Shown piece by piece: positions 1 to 6,069 of a DNA stretch of 8,521 nt. Within the stretch, counting starts at the first letter, position 1. The number at the start of each line of letters is the position of its first letter. The stretch comes from Chloroflexota bacterium (lineage in GTDB: Bacteria > Chloroflexota > Anaerolineae > UBA1429). The translations under genes and the position numbers were made by a program. Location of the stretch: the NCBI GenBank assembly GCA_014360745.1, contig JACIWY010000137.1, positions 1 through 8,521 on the forward strand, read 5' to 3'. Below the pieces are notes generated by a model. The model did no database searches, was not told the origin of the DNA, and saw nothing but the letters and a program-made list of their open reading frames with translations.

Positions 1-1683
1 GGTGGACAAGGATTTATAGAGGTCCTGGATCGTCCCTAACTCGCCACGACGGGTAAAGCCGCCGGAGGCTTCGGAGATTGCCGTAAGCATCTGGTAATCC
101 GCATCGCGCCCATAGGCAATGCAGAACACCACCACGGGGACGTAATCCCCTTGTGCCGTGACGGCGGAGCGTCGTAACTCTTGTACCAATGCCCGAAGTG
201 TAGTGCTCGAGCGATTCTCTTTACCATCGCTCATCACCACGATGGCGTTGATACGTTCGCGATCGTCGAGCTCTCGCAGCCGCTTGAGGGCCAAGCTCAC
301 GCCGTCGAGCATAGCCGTTTGCCCGCCGGCCTCCAGGTCGTCGATCTCGCGCAAAAGTCGTTCGCGCCCCTCGCCGAGCTTGGTCAGTGGCACTCGCTCA
401 TGAACGCCGCTGGCGAAGGTGATCAAGCCTACGCTCTCTTGATCGCCCTGGATCTGGGCGATAAAAAGCTTCAACGCCTCTTGGGCGTCTGCCAGTTTGC
501 TCCCGTCCATGCTGCCCGATGTGTCGACCACTAAATAGATGTTGGTATGCCGTTTGGTGTACCACCATACATCCTTGACCACTTCGATGACCGAGGGGCT
601 GGGGATTTGCAAGGTGGTATAAGGTTGAGCGGGGTCGACGCCGTTCTCGGGTTTGAGGGGCGAGTCGGGGCCGTCCAAGGGGATAGAAAGATCGGTGGGC
701 CGGTAACCCTGGCGGAGCACCGTCCTCTGCACCTCGGGCGAAAGCAGGAACGCTTTGAGCAGGGCAAAGGCCTGGCGCTCTTCGTCGCTGCGCTGTGTGT
801 GCTCGATCAGGACGAGGGGATGATCCTCCCAAAGGGTACCCTCGAAGGGGTAGATGGCCACCAAGTCGGCGCCATGCCGTAGGTTATGCCGGATGACCAA
901 CTGCTCCTGCACCACGAAAGCATCCAGAAAACCACGCCCTTGTTCTTCGATTTGTTGCATGACGGCCAACTCGCCCTCGCCGTAATGCTTGACCGTCTTT
1001 TCCAGTGTGCCCACATAGTCTAGAGTGCGTTGGGCCGTGGCCATTTCGGCGGTTAGCCCGCGCGTGACGTTCGCGCCGGCGTAAAAGGCGGCCAGCGTAG
1101 CCAATAGGCCACTGGCGCTGTTCGTCGAAGGATGGCTCCATTTGAACTGAGGGTTTATCAGCGCCGTGTGCAGCAGATCTTGCCAGCCTAGGGCCTTTTC
1201 CGGGTAACCTAGCGAGAACGCCACGTCCTTCCACATGGCAATAACGACCGGGCTGACCATATAGCGCACCGTCTCGCCCACCAGGCCCGTATCGCCCGGA
1301 GCCGTCTCGCCCTCCTCTCGCCGGAGCCGGTCGATCTGGGCCAGCCAGACCGAGGAATCGGGATGGATAGCTTGGTAGAGGTTCTGGCCGGCCGCCTCGA
1401 CCATCTCCTCAGGGGTAAGCTTGGCCAGGGAAAGGGTCACGCGCTTGCCATTGGCGAGCGTCTTTTTCTCGCCGTTAAACGAGGTGGCAAGTTGGGTAAA
1501 AAGTTCCTCCTTCTCAGGGGAGTAGGCTATCCGCAACCTGACCTCGCGATTGTCGTGGCCTGGGCGATAGCGGGTGGCGATCGCGGCGAGGAGGCTGCAC
1601 AATACCATCGCCACCAGCACCAGGCTGGTGAAAATCGCGAGGCCTCTTCCTGATCGGGCGCCGGCACTCCTGCGTCTGGACAC
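1..1683 (-). CDS. Membrane-anchored solute-binding-like/VWA domain fusion protein (3' end cut by window)
   Basis: The frame is open for 561 codons with no stop from a GTG at 1683-1681 to the left edge. The GTG follows a GGGAGG ribosome binding site at 1694-1689 (5-base spacer) and lies 14 bases after the stop of the preceding gene, so the two are probably co-transcribed. Residues about 15-36 form one hydrophobic segment after an Arg-rich start (signal anchor or signal peptide; no lipobox Cys). Residues about 43-365 resemble a periplasmic solute-binding fold. A VWA domain begins near residue 382. Its MIDAS metal site is complete: D387-x-S389-x-S391 (DTSGS), T456 in GGQTAM, and D486 in VVMSDGKEN. 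The visible protein ends at about the last VWA helix (IQDLYKSL), so little is missing. From the family, such proteins probably act outside the membrane in metal-dependent protein-protein interaction. Ligand and partner are unknown. The domain calls are firm; the function is not. Confidence 0.9.
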   Translation of the reverse strand, partial: MSRRRSAGARSGRGLAIFTSLVLVAMVLCSLLAAIATRYRPGHDNREVRLRIAYSPEKEELFTQLATSFNGEKKTLANGKRVTLSLAKLTPEEMVEAAGQNLYQAIHPDSSVWLAQIDRLRREEGETAPGDTGLVGETVRYMVSPVVIAMWKDVAFSLGYPEKALGWQDLLHTALINPQFKWSHPSTNSASGLLATLAAFYAGANVTRGLTAEMATAQRTLDYVGTLEKTVKHYGEGELAVMQQIEEQGRGFLDAFVVQEQLVIRHNLRHGADLVAIYPFEGTLWEDHPLVLIEHTQRSDEERQAFALLKAFLLSPEVQRTVLRQGYRPTDLSIPLDGPDSPLKPENGVDPAQPYTTLQIPSPSVIEVVKDVWWYTKRHTNIYLVVDTSGSMDGSKLADAQEALKLFIAQIQGDQESVGLITFASGVHERVPLTKLGEGRERLLREIDDLEAGGQTAMLDGVSLALKRLRELDDRERINAIVVMSDGKENRSSTTLRALVQELRRSAVTAQGDYVPVVVFCIAYGRDADYQMLTAISEASGGFTRRGELGTIQDLYKSLST

Positions 1684-1697
1684 GTTCGCCTCCCACG

Positions 1698-2882
1698 TCA
1701 GCGTTCGTACACGTTCAAATCAAACCAACGCAGCAGGGCCAGCAACACATCTCGATCCGGCGGATGCATGCGCGTGGAACGTTGCACAACGACAGTCACC
1801 CCGTGATCCTGCCAATGGACAAAAGGGCTATCGGGTCCCGTGATGGGCACCTGAGGGTTGGCCGGGCGCAGGCCCAAGCGGATAGCTATTTGCTGAATTG
1901 CGGGGGTAAGCAGGTATCGCTCGAACTCGAGCGCTGCGTTCTTTTCCAGGGCCGTCGTCTCGTCCCCCATCCAAATGGTATACGGAAAATCGAACCAAGT
2001 GATGTACTGGGGGTAGCGAATGACCATAGGCTCCACCCAGCGCGTCTGGATGCCGGCCATGTTAACCAACAGGTCGCTTTCGAGGAGCTGGCCGCCGTCG
2101 CCCATCGAGTAGCCAAAGAGGGCCAGGTTCTCCACCGAATAAGAGCTGAGGCTGGAAAAGTCCGTCACCGCGCCCATAAGCTCTTTAAGCCATGCCTGAA
2201 ACTCAGGATTGGTCACATCGGCCACGTCGATGCGCGTCTTTTGATAATACTCGCCGGCTGCAGCTATCATGGCTAACAAACCGCCCACGTTTTTGCGTGG
2301 GTTGGGCACCACCAACTTGAAATAGCCCCATTCGGCCTTGCCCCCCAATTCGGGCCAGCCCCCTTTGGCCGTCGCCGCGTCGTGGATATCTTGCCAAGAG
2401 ATCTCCCCGCCATACTTGGCGCGGAGCACCTCATCCCGGCTTTGCCAGATGCCCCAGCAGAAGAGGGAGGTGGCGATGGGACGTGCGCGATACTCGCCGC
2501 CGGTTAAAAAGATATCGCGCCCCCGTTGCTCTTTAAAGGTGTTGTTGGCCAATTCCACCAGGTAGCGGCTATCGGGGATCCACACCGTGGGCAATGGGTC
2601 CATGTCGCCGCGTTCGTAGCGTCCCAGGGCCACCAGGCCGTCTATGGGCACGATGTCCACCGTGATGGGGTGGCCCTCGAGGGTGTGTTTCTCGGCGTTG
2701 AACTGCTCTGCGGCCTGGCGCACAAACGGCTCCACTGGCAGGGCAACGACGACCCGCACCATCAAGGGGTCAGGCCTGGGCGCCAAGGGAGAGCGATCGG
2801 TCGTCCGCAGGGCGTAGGATACGCCGACGACGATCAGGGCGACGACAACGAGCGCAAAAAAGACCAAGCGTGTCTTGGACAT
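1698..2882 (-). CDS. Exported solute-binding-like protein, VWA-less paralogue of the neighbouring fusion protein
   Basis: 394 aa. The ATG at 2882-2880 has a strong GGAGGAG ribosome binding site at 2893-2887 (4-base spacer). The N-terminus (MSKTR, then hydrophobic residues about 6-24 ending GVSYA) is a signal peptide or anchor. The rest reads like a type 2 periplasmic binding protein: VRVVVALPVEPFVRQAAEQF opens the fold, and hinge-like segments such as AEWGYFKLVVPNPRKNVGG and PYTIWMGDETTALEKNAALE follow. Its start, its C-terminal GPDSP motif (349-353) and the segment after it match the N-terminal part of the downstream fusion protein (GPDSP at 338-342 there). It stops where that protein's VWA domain begins. 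There is no ABC transporter permease or ATPase nearby, so a sensing or structural role in the envelope is as likely as transport. Ligand unknown. It sits between pspA and the VWA gene, all on the same strand. Confidence 0.85.
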   Translation of the reverse strand: MSKTRLVFFALVVVALIVVGVSYALRTTDRSPLAPRPDPLMVRVVVALPVEPFVRQAAEQFNAEKHTLEGHPITVDIVPIDGLVALGRYERGDMDPLPTVWIPDSRYLVELANNTFKEQRGRDIFLTGGEYRARPIATSLFCWGIWQSRDEVLRAKYGGEISWQDIHDAATAKGGWPELGGKAEWGYFKLVVPNPRKNVGGLLAMIAAAGEYYQKTRIDVADVTNPEFQAWLKELMGAVTDFSSLSSYSVENLALFGYSMGDGGQLLESDLLVNMAGIQTRWVEPMVIRYPQYITWFDFPYTIWMGDETTALEKNAALEFERYLLTPAIQQIAIRLGLRPANPQVPITGPDSPFVHWQDHGVTVVVQRSTRMHPPDRDVLLALLRWFDLNVYER

Positions 2883-2893
2883 GCTACTCCTCC

Positions 2894-2943
2894 GAAGTTG
2901 CAGGGCACGGAGCCGAGAAAGTCAGTGACCTACCCGCAACTTC
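2894..2943 (-). promoter_or_regulatory. Inverted repeat abutting the ribosome binding site of the solute-binding gene
   Basis: GAAGTTGC (2894-2901) and GCAACTTC (2936-2943) are perfect inverted copies. Skipping A2902 extends the stem by three G-C pairs (2903-2905 with 2933-2935), giving 11 pairs with one bulge. In the minus-strand transcript the 3' arm ends one base before the GGAGGAG site at 2893-2887. A folded leader could therefore affect ribosome access or protect a processed mRNA end. It lies between pspA and the next gene. The pairing is seen directly; a regulatory role is inference. Confidence 0.45.
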
Positions 2944-2948
2944 AGACG

Positions 2949-2972
2949 GCCGGCACCTTTTGGGGCGCCGGC
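2949..2972 (-). promoter_or_regulatory. GC-rich hairpin just downstream of pspA
   Basis: GCCGGCACC (2949-2957) and GGCGCCGGC (2964-2972) pair over 9 bp around a 6-base loop; the one A/C mismatch on the plus strand becomes a G-U wobble in minus-strand RNA. It lies 12 bases past the pspA stop. The minus-strand 3' side continues with CCGTCTG rather than a T-run, so it is not a canonical intrinsic terminator. It could be a partial terminator or an mRNA 3'-end stabiliser that makes PspA more abundant than the two downstream proteins. Confidence 0.45.
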
Positions 2973-2984
2973 GACGAATTCTTT

Positions 2985-3659
2985 TTATTGCAGCCCCAGG
3001 CGAGCCTTGCGCTCGGCCAACTGGCGATCGAGTTCGTCTTGTTCGAGCGCCTCGGCGAGTTGATTCTCCAGTCTTGAGGCATCGATCTCGCCTTGGGCCG
3101 TGGCCTTGTCCAGGCGTTGCTGGATGGCGTCGCGAATCTCGGTGATCCCCGATTCGGCGCTCGTCGTGCCCGCCACCCCTTCGACGACGCGATGGGTCAG
3201 CTCTTTGGATTTGGCCAAGTCTAGCATAGCCTGCAACTCGGCCCGCTCCTGTTTGACTTGGTGAAGCTTGGTCTCCAGCTTGCGCTTGGCATCCAACAGC
3301 TTCTGGAATTCGGCCTCTTGCCCCTCGGCTTGTTGGCGGTATGTCTCGGCCAGGCGGGTTACCGTGTTGTAGCTGCTCTGGGCAGAGCGGGCCAAATCCA
3401 TATCGCCCTTTTGCACCAACATATCGATATTGCGATCCAGTTCCTCGGCCTTGGCCTGCAACTCGGTGTATTTGCGGCGGATGCTCTTGGCCTCTCCCCC
3501 TACGGTGGCGGCCGCATCCTCCAGCGCCTCCAAGTTGTCCTCCACCTTGCGGATGTACTCGTCAAGGACGGCGATGCTATTGGCCTTGAGCGCTTTGCTC
3601 ACCAGGTAATTCAAGTTGGCCGAGATCAATGTGCCCACACGCTCTAGTAGAGATGCCAT
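2985..3659 (-). CDS. pspA: PspA/IM30 (Vipp1) family membrane-stress protein
   Basis: 224 aa from the ATG at 3659-3657, the usual PspA length. The start is set by GGAGG at 3670-3666 with a 6-base spacer; the in-frame upstream ATG codons (3677, 3755) lie before this site and would add an atypical N-terminus. The protein starts with an amphipathic helix (MASLLERVGTLISANLNYL, residues 1-19), as in the membrane-binding helix of PspA/Vipp1. A long charged coiled coil follows (about 25-190, with ALEDAAATVGGEAKSIRRKY at 45-64), then a short C-terminal helix (LAERKARLGLQ). Family members are cytoplasmic, assemble into ESCRT-III-like rods or rings on the inner membrane leaflet, and protect damaged membranes. 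The classical early EDP-containing segment is replaced here by KALKANSIAVLDEYI. No pspF, pspBC or lia genes are visible. It heads the cluster with the two exported proteins, which suggests a joint envelope-stress role. Confidence 0.93.
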   Translation of the reverse strand: MASLLERVGTLISANLNYLVSKALKANSIAVLDEYIRKVEDNLEALEDAAATVGGEAKSIRRKYTELQAKAEELDRNIDMLVQKGDMDLARSAQSSYNTVTRLAETYRQQAEGQEAEFQKLLDAKRKLETKLHQVKQERAELQAMLDLAKSKELTHRVVEGVAGTTSAESGITEIRDAIQQRLDKATAQGEIDASRLENQLAEALEQDELDRQLAERKARLGLQ

Positions 3660-3696
3660 GGGTGTCCTCCTGTTCATTTTCCCAACACGCGAGTAA

Positions 3697-3725
3697 ATAG
3701 TAAACCATTCGCCGCGCGCGCACAA
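3697..3725 (-). promoter_or_regulatory. Candidate sigma70-type promoter for pspA
   Basis: On the minus strand TTGTGC (3725-3720) and TACTAT (3702-3697) are separated by 17 bases. This would place the transcript start near 3690, about 30 bases before the pspA ATG. The -35 is a weak match (3 of 6) and the -10 matches 4 of 6. A TATAAAAT stretch further upstream (3817-3810) has no -35 at the right distance and is a weaker alternative. Confidence 0.3.
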
Positions 3726-3848
3726 GGGCGATTCGAGAGGGGCCCGCTGTCGCACAACGGCGCATACTTTACGTCGCTTGCCCGACGCAGGTTGCGCAAT
3801 CGCGGAACTATTTTATACTCAGGGCCTCGCCAAACGACGGAGATGAGC

Positions 3849-3876
3849 GTAACCCAGGGCGCACCTTTGGGTTTAC
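3849..3876. repeat. Imperfect inverted repeat in the divergent intergenic region
   Basis: GTAACCCA (3849-3856) pairs with TGGGTTTAC (3868-3876) with one bulged T and an 11-base loop. It may be a protein-binding site or a leader hairpin; its position gives no clear assignment to either operon. Confidence 0.35.
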
Positions 3877-3895
3877 ACTATGGGGTTTCCGTCCC

Positions 3896-3918
3896 CGGCC
3901 CCTAAAGCTTGTGGGCCG
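3896..3918. repeat. Inverted repeat CGGCCC/GGGCCG
   Basis: CGGCCC (3896-3901) and GGGCCG (3913-3918) form a perfect 6-bp stem around an 11-base loop that itself contains AAGCTT. It lies about 60 bases upstream of the candidate etfB -35 box. It could be an operator or the end of an upstream transcript; it is not followed by a T-run on either strand. Confidence 0.35.
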
Positions 3919-3937
3919 ATATCGGGCGATTGGAAAC

Positions 3938-4026
3938 CGTGGCAACCTTTGTATAGCCATCTTCATGGGCTAGGTTGGTCGCCGTAGGGCGACTTGGTAT
4001 AGAGTGATGCGGTTTCAATTGCCACG
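3938..4026. repeat. Inverted 8-mers bracketing the etfB promoter
   Basis: CGTGGCAA (3938-3945) and TTGCCACG (4019-4026) are exact reverse complements 73 bases apart, one on each side of the candidate etfB promoter. A nearby GGAAACC (3932-3938) and GGTTTC (4011-4016) add to the symmetry. The second 8-mer can also form a small hairpin with GTGGC at 4035-4039. Paired regulator sites that loop the promoter DNA are possible; chance is not excluded. Confidence 0.35.
3975..4003 (+). promoter_or_regulatory. Candidate extended -10 promoter of the etfB-etfA-dehydrogenase operon, with internal palindrome
   Basis: TTGGTC (3975-3980), a 17-base spacer, and TATAGA (3998-4003) preceded by TG-G, which makes an extended -10. 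Transcription would start near 4010, leaving about 78 bases of leader before the etfB ATG. The spacer overlaps a perfect palindrome, GTCGCC (3978-3983), GTAG, GGCGAC (3988-3993), placed where a repressor would block RNA polymerase. A second candidate, TTGGAA (3930-3935), 16 bases, TATAGC (3952-3957), lies just upstream. Confidence 0.5.
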
Positions 4027-4088
4027 CTTTTGGGGTGGCCTGAGTAGATTATTTGCAAAGACATGTCAAACGACTTTTGGAGGAATAG

Positions 4089-4979
4089 ATGACGTACCGT
4101 TGTGTGGTGCTTGTTAAGCAGGTGCCCGACACCACCCAAATCCGCGGTAAGGCGATGAACGAAGACGGCACGGTGAATCGCGCCGCTCTGCCGGCAATCT
4201 TTAACCCTGAGGACCTCAATGCGTTAGAGATGGCGCTCCAGGTACGCGATCGACATGGCGGTACGGTGACGGTGTTGACCATGGGGCCGCCGCGTGCAGC
4301 CGATGTGTTGCGCGAGGCCCTCTACCGTGGCGCCGATAAGGTGATCCTCCTCTCCGACCGCAAATTCGCTGGTGCCGACACGCTGGCCACCTCTTATGCG
4401 CTCAAGTGTGCGGTAGAGCGGATCGGCGCCTTTGACCTGATCTTTTGCGGTCGCCAAGCGATCGACGGCGACACGGCCCAGGTCGGGCCCCAAGTGGCGG
4501 AAAAGCTAGGCATTCCACAGATCACCTATGCCGAGACGATCCTCTCGCTCGATGGTGACGAGATCGTCGTGGCCAGAGCGTTGCCGTTAGGGCGCGAGGA
4601 GGTCAAGTGTAGCCTCCCTTGCCTGCTCACCGTGGTCAACACGGCCAATCGTCCGCGCCCACCCTCGGTGCGGCGGGCCATGGCGTACAAGTTGGCCGCC
4701 ACGCCGCTCGAATATGGCGCCCTGCTGGAGGCCTGGCCCGAGTTCGGCAGCCCGGAGGCCCTAGAGGCCTATCTGGTCGAGCGGGGGCTCCAAATCCCGG
4801 TGTGGACGGCCGCCGACATCGGCGCGGACGAATCTATGCTGGGCCTGGCCGGCTCGCCGACCAAGGTGCTCAAGATTAACTATGTTGTGCTCGGCTCCAC
4901 GGGCAGCAAAGAGATTCCGCCGGATGACGAGGGCATCGCCCAGCTCCTGCAAGAGTTGGCCCAGGATTATATCCTTTGA
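4089..4979 (+). CDS. etfB: Electron transfer flavoprotein beta subunit
   Basis: 296 aa, with GGAGG at 4079-4083 and a 5-base spacer before the ATG. It forms a heterodimer with EtfA, takes electrons from acyl-CoA dehydrogenase and passes them on. Family marks: VKQVPDT (9-15), INPEDLNALEMAL-like start of the fold (here FNPEDLNALEMAL), TMGPPRAADVLREAL with GADKVILLSDR, FAGADTLATSY (93-103), and the nucleotide-binding loop AIDGDTAQVGP (124-134). GSPTKV (255-260) marks the usual C-terminal arm. It is about 40 residues longer than a typical EtfB. The extra length lies around residues 200-240 (after RPPSVRRAMAYK) and in a C-terminal tail after GSPTKV. It heads an operon with etfA and an acyl-CoA dehydrogenase. 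Whether its nucleotide site holds AMP (simple ETF) or a second FAD (bifurcating ETF) cannot be decided by eye. Confidence 0.95.
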   Translation: MTYRCVVLVKQVPDTTQIRGKAMNEDGTVNRAALPAIFNPEDLNALEMALQVRDRHGGTVTVLTMGPPRAADVLREALYRGADKVILLSDRKFAGADTLATSYALKCAVERIGAFDLIFCGRQAIDGDTAQVGPQVAEKLGIPQITYAETILSLDGDEIVVARALPLGREEVKCSLPCLLTVVNTANRPRPPSVRRAMAYKLAATPLEYGALLEAWPEFGSPEALEAYLVERGLQIPVWTAADIGADESMLGLAGSPTKVLKINYVVLGSTGSKEIPPDDEGIAQLLQELAQDYIL

Positions 4980-5032
4980 GTTGATGCTCGGCGGTATGTT
5001 CTATCAAGATCATGATAAGGTATGGTAGACGA

Positions 5033-6049
5033 ATGACCAATCATCGGGATGTATGGGTGTTTATCGAGCAGGAGATGGGCGGCGTCGCTGCCGTGAGCCT
5101 GGAGCTTCTCTCCAAGGCGAAAGACCTGTCGGCGGCTTTGAACAGTCGTGTATGTGCCTTGTTGTGCGGTCATGAGGTCGCCCATTTGACCGAACGGCTC
5201 ATTCAACACGGGGCGGATCATGTTATGCTGGCCGATTGCCCCGAGTTGGCCGAATATCGCACCTTGCCCTACGCTCGGGTGGCCATCGATCTTGTGCGCG
5301 AGCGCCGGCCCTATATCTTTTTGCTGGGCGCCACGCCGGTGGGGAGAGACCTGGCGCCGCGCATCGCCAGTGCCGTGCGCGCCGGGCTGACCGCCGACTG
5401 CACTTCGTTGGAGATCGGCGACTTTGAACGGGGCGGGCGGACGTACAAGGATTTGCTCTATCAGATTCGCCCCGCGTTTGGCGGCAACGTGATTGCCACC
5501 ATCGTCAACCCGGAGATGCATCCGCAGATGGCCACCGTGCGCGAAGGGGTGATGCGCCTCGATGAGCCGGACCCCACCCGCACCGGCACTGTCGAACGGA
5601 TCGAGCCCCGCTTCCAAAAGGGCGATATGGCCCTCCAAGTGCTCAAACGCGAGATACGCACGCCCGAATGCGATCTCAAGCACGCCGATATCATCGTCGC
5701 CGGTGGGATGGGCGTGGGCAGCCGGGAGAATTTCAAGCTCATCTATGAGCTGGCCCATGTGCTTGGGGCTGAAGTGGGCGCATCGCGCGCCGCCGTGGAC
5801 GCCGGGTTTATCTCGCACGAGCACCAAGTCGGGCAGACGGGCGTCACGGTGCGACCTCGGCTGTACATCGCCGTGGGCATTTCGGGCTCGGTGCAACATC
5901 GCGCCGGTATGGACCAATCCGGCAAAATTATCGCCATCAACAACGACCCGAACGCGCCGATCTTTCAAATCGCCCATTATCGGATCGTGGGTGACTTGAA
6001 CGAGGTGGTGCCGCGCATGATCCGCGCTTATCGAGATAATGCCAAGTGA
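5033..6049 (+). CDS. etfA: Electron transfer flavoprotein alpha subunit
   Basis: 338 aa from the ATG at 5033. An in-frame ATG at 5012 would add seven residues (MIRYGRR) but has no ribosome binding site. The chosen start has a distant AAGG (5017-5020) and gives the family-typical opening MTNHRDVWVFIEQ; the exact start stays uncertain. EtfA carries the FAD that relays electrons from the dehydrogenase. The C-terminal FAD domain is intact: GASRAAVDAGFI (S251, R252, D256), HQVGQTG (T269), and the alpha-subunit signature LYIAVGISGSVQH...GKIIAIN (277-303). There is no N-terminal ferredoxin domain, so it is the plain form. The gene starts 53 bases after etfB and ends 20 bases before the dehydrogenase gene. 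The next electron acceptor (ETF:quinone oxidoreductase or another) is not encoded in the window. Confidence 0.95.
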   Translation: MTNHRDVWVFIEQEMGGVAAVSLELLSKAKDLSAALNSRVCALLCGHEVAHLTERLIQHGADHVMLADCPELAEYRTLPYARVAIDLVRERRPYIFLLGATPVGRDLAPRIASAVRAGLTADCTSLEIGDFERGGRTYKDLLYQIRPAFGGNVIATIVNPEMHPQMATVREGVMRLDEPDPTRTGTVERIEPRFQKGDMALQVLKREIRTPECDLKHADIIVAGGMGVGSRENFKLIYELAHVLGAEVGASRAAVDAGFISHEHQVGQTGVTVRPRLYIAVGISGSVQHRAGMDQSGKIIAINNDPNAPIFQIAHYRIVGDLNEVVPRMIRAYRDNAK

Positions 6050-6069
6050 AAAACTGAGGAAAGAACATA

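Larger units (their letters stand above)
3660..4088. other. Divergent intergenic region between pspA and etfB
   Basis: 429 bases with no convincing coding frame on either strand. It holds candidate promoters for both divergent units (3697-3725 minus, 3975-4003 plus) and an unusual number of inverted repeats (3849-3876, 3896-3918, 3938-3945 with 4019-4026, 3978-3993). No tRNA, known riboswitch core or mobile-element end was recognised. Confidence 0.8.

Noticed and set aside
398..832. 144-codon minus-strand frame within the VWA fusion gene
   Set aside because: It is in a different frame from the continuous 561-codon frame that carries the MIDAS motifs; the Pro/Arg-rich product has no recognisable family.
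1764..2276. 170-codon plus-strand frame opposite the solute-binding gene
   Set aside because: Shadow of the minus-strand gene; no domain or start signal.
2526..3077. 183-codon plus-strand frame across the end of pspA and start of the binding-protein gene
   Set aside because: It overlaps two confident minus-strand genes and their spacer, with no ribosome binding site or family resemblance.
3660..3755. N-terminal extension of PspA from upstream in-frame ATG codons
   Set aside because: The GGAGG site at 3670-3666 directs initiation to the ATG at 3659, which gives the standard PspA N-terminal helix.
5012..5032. Upstream in-frame ATG for etfA adding seven residues
   Set aside because: No ribosome binding site precedes it, and the extra residues do not look like an EtfA start; kept only as an alternative.
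4967..5977. 336-codon open frame on the minus strand opposite etfA
   Set aside because: It is antisense to a well-conserved gene, has no ribosome binding site or recognisable domain, and its His/Gly-rich composition is what the complement of GC-biased codons gives.
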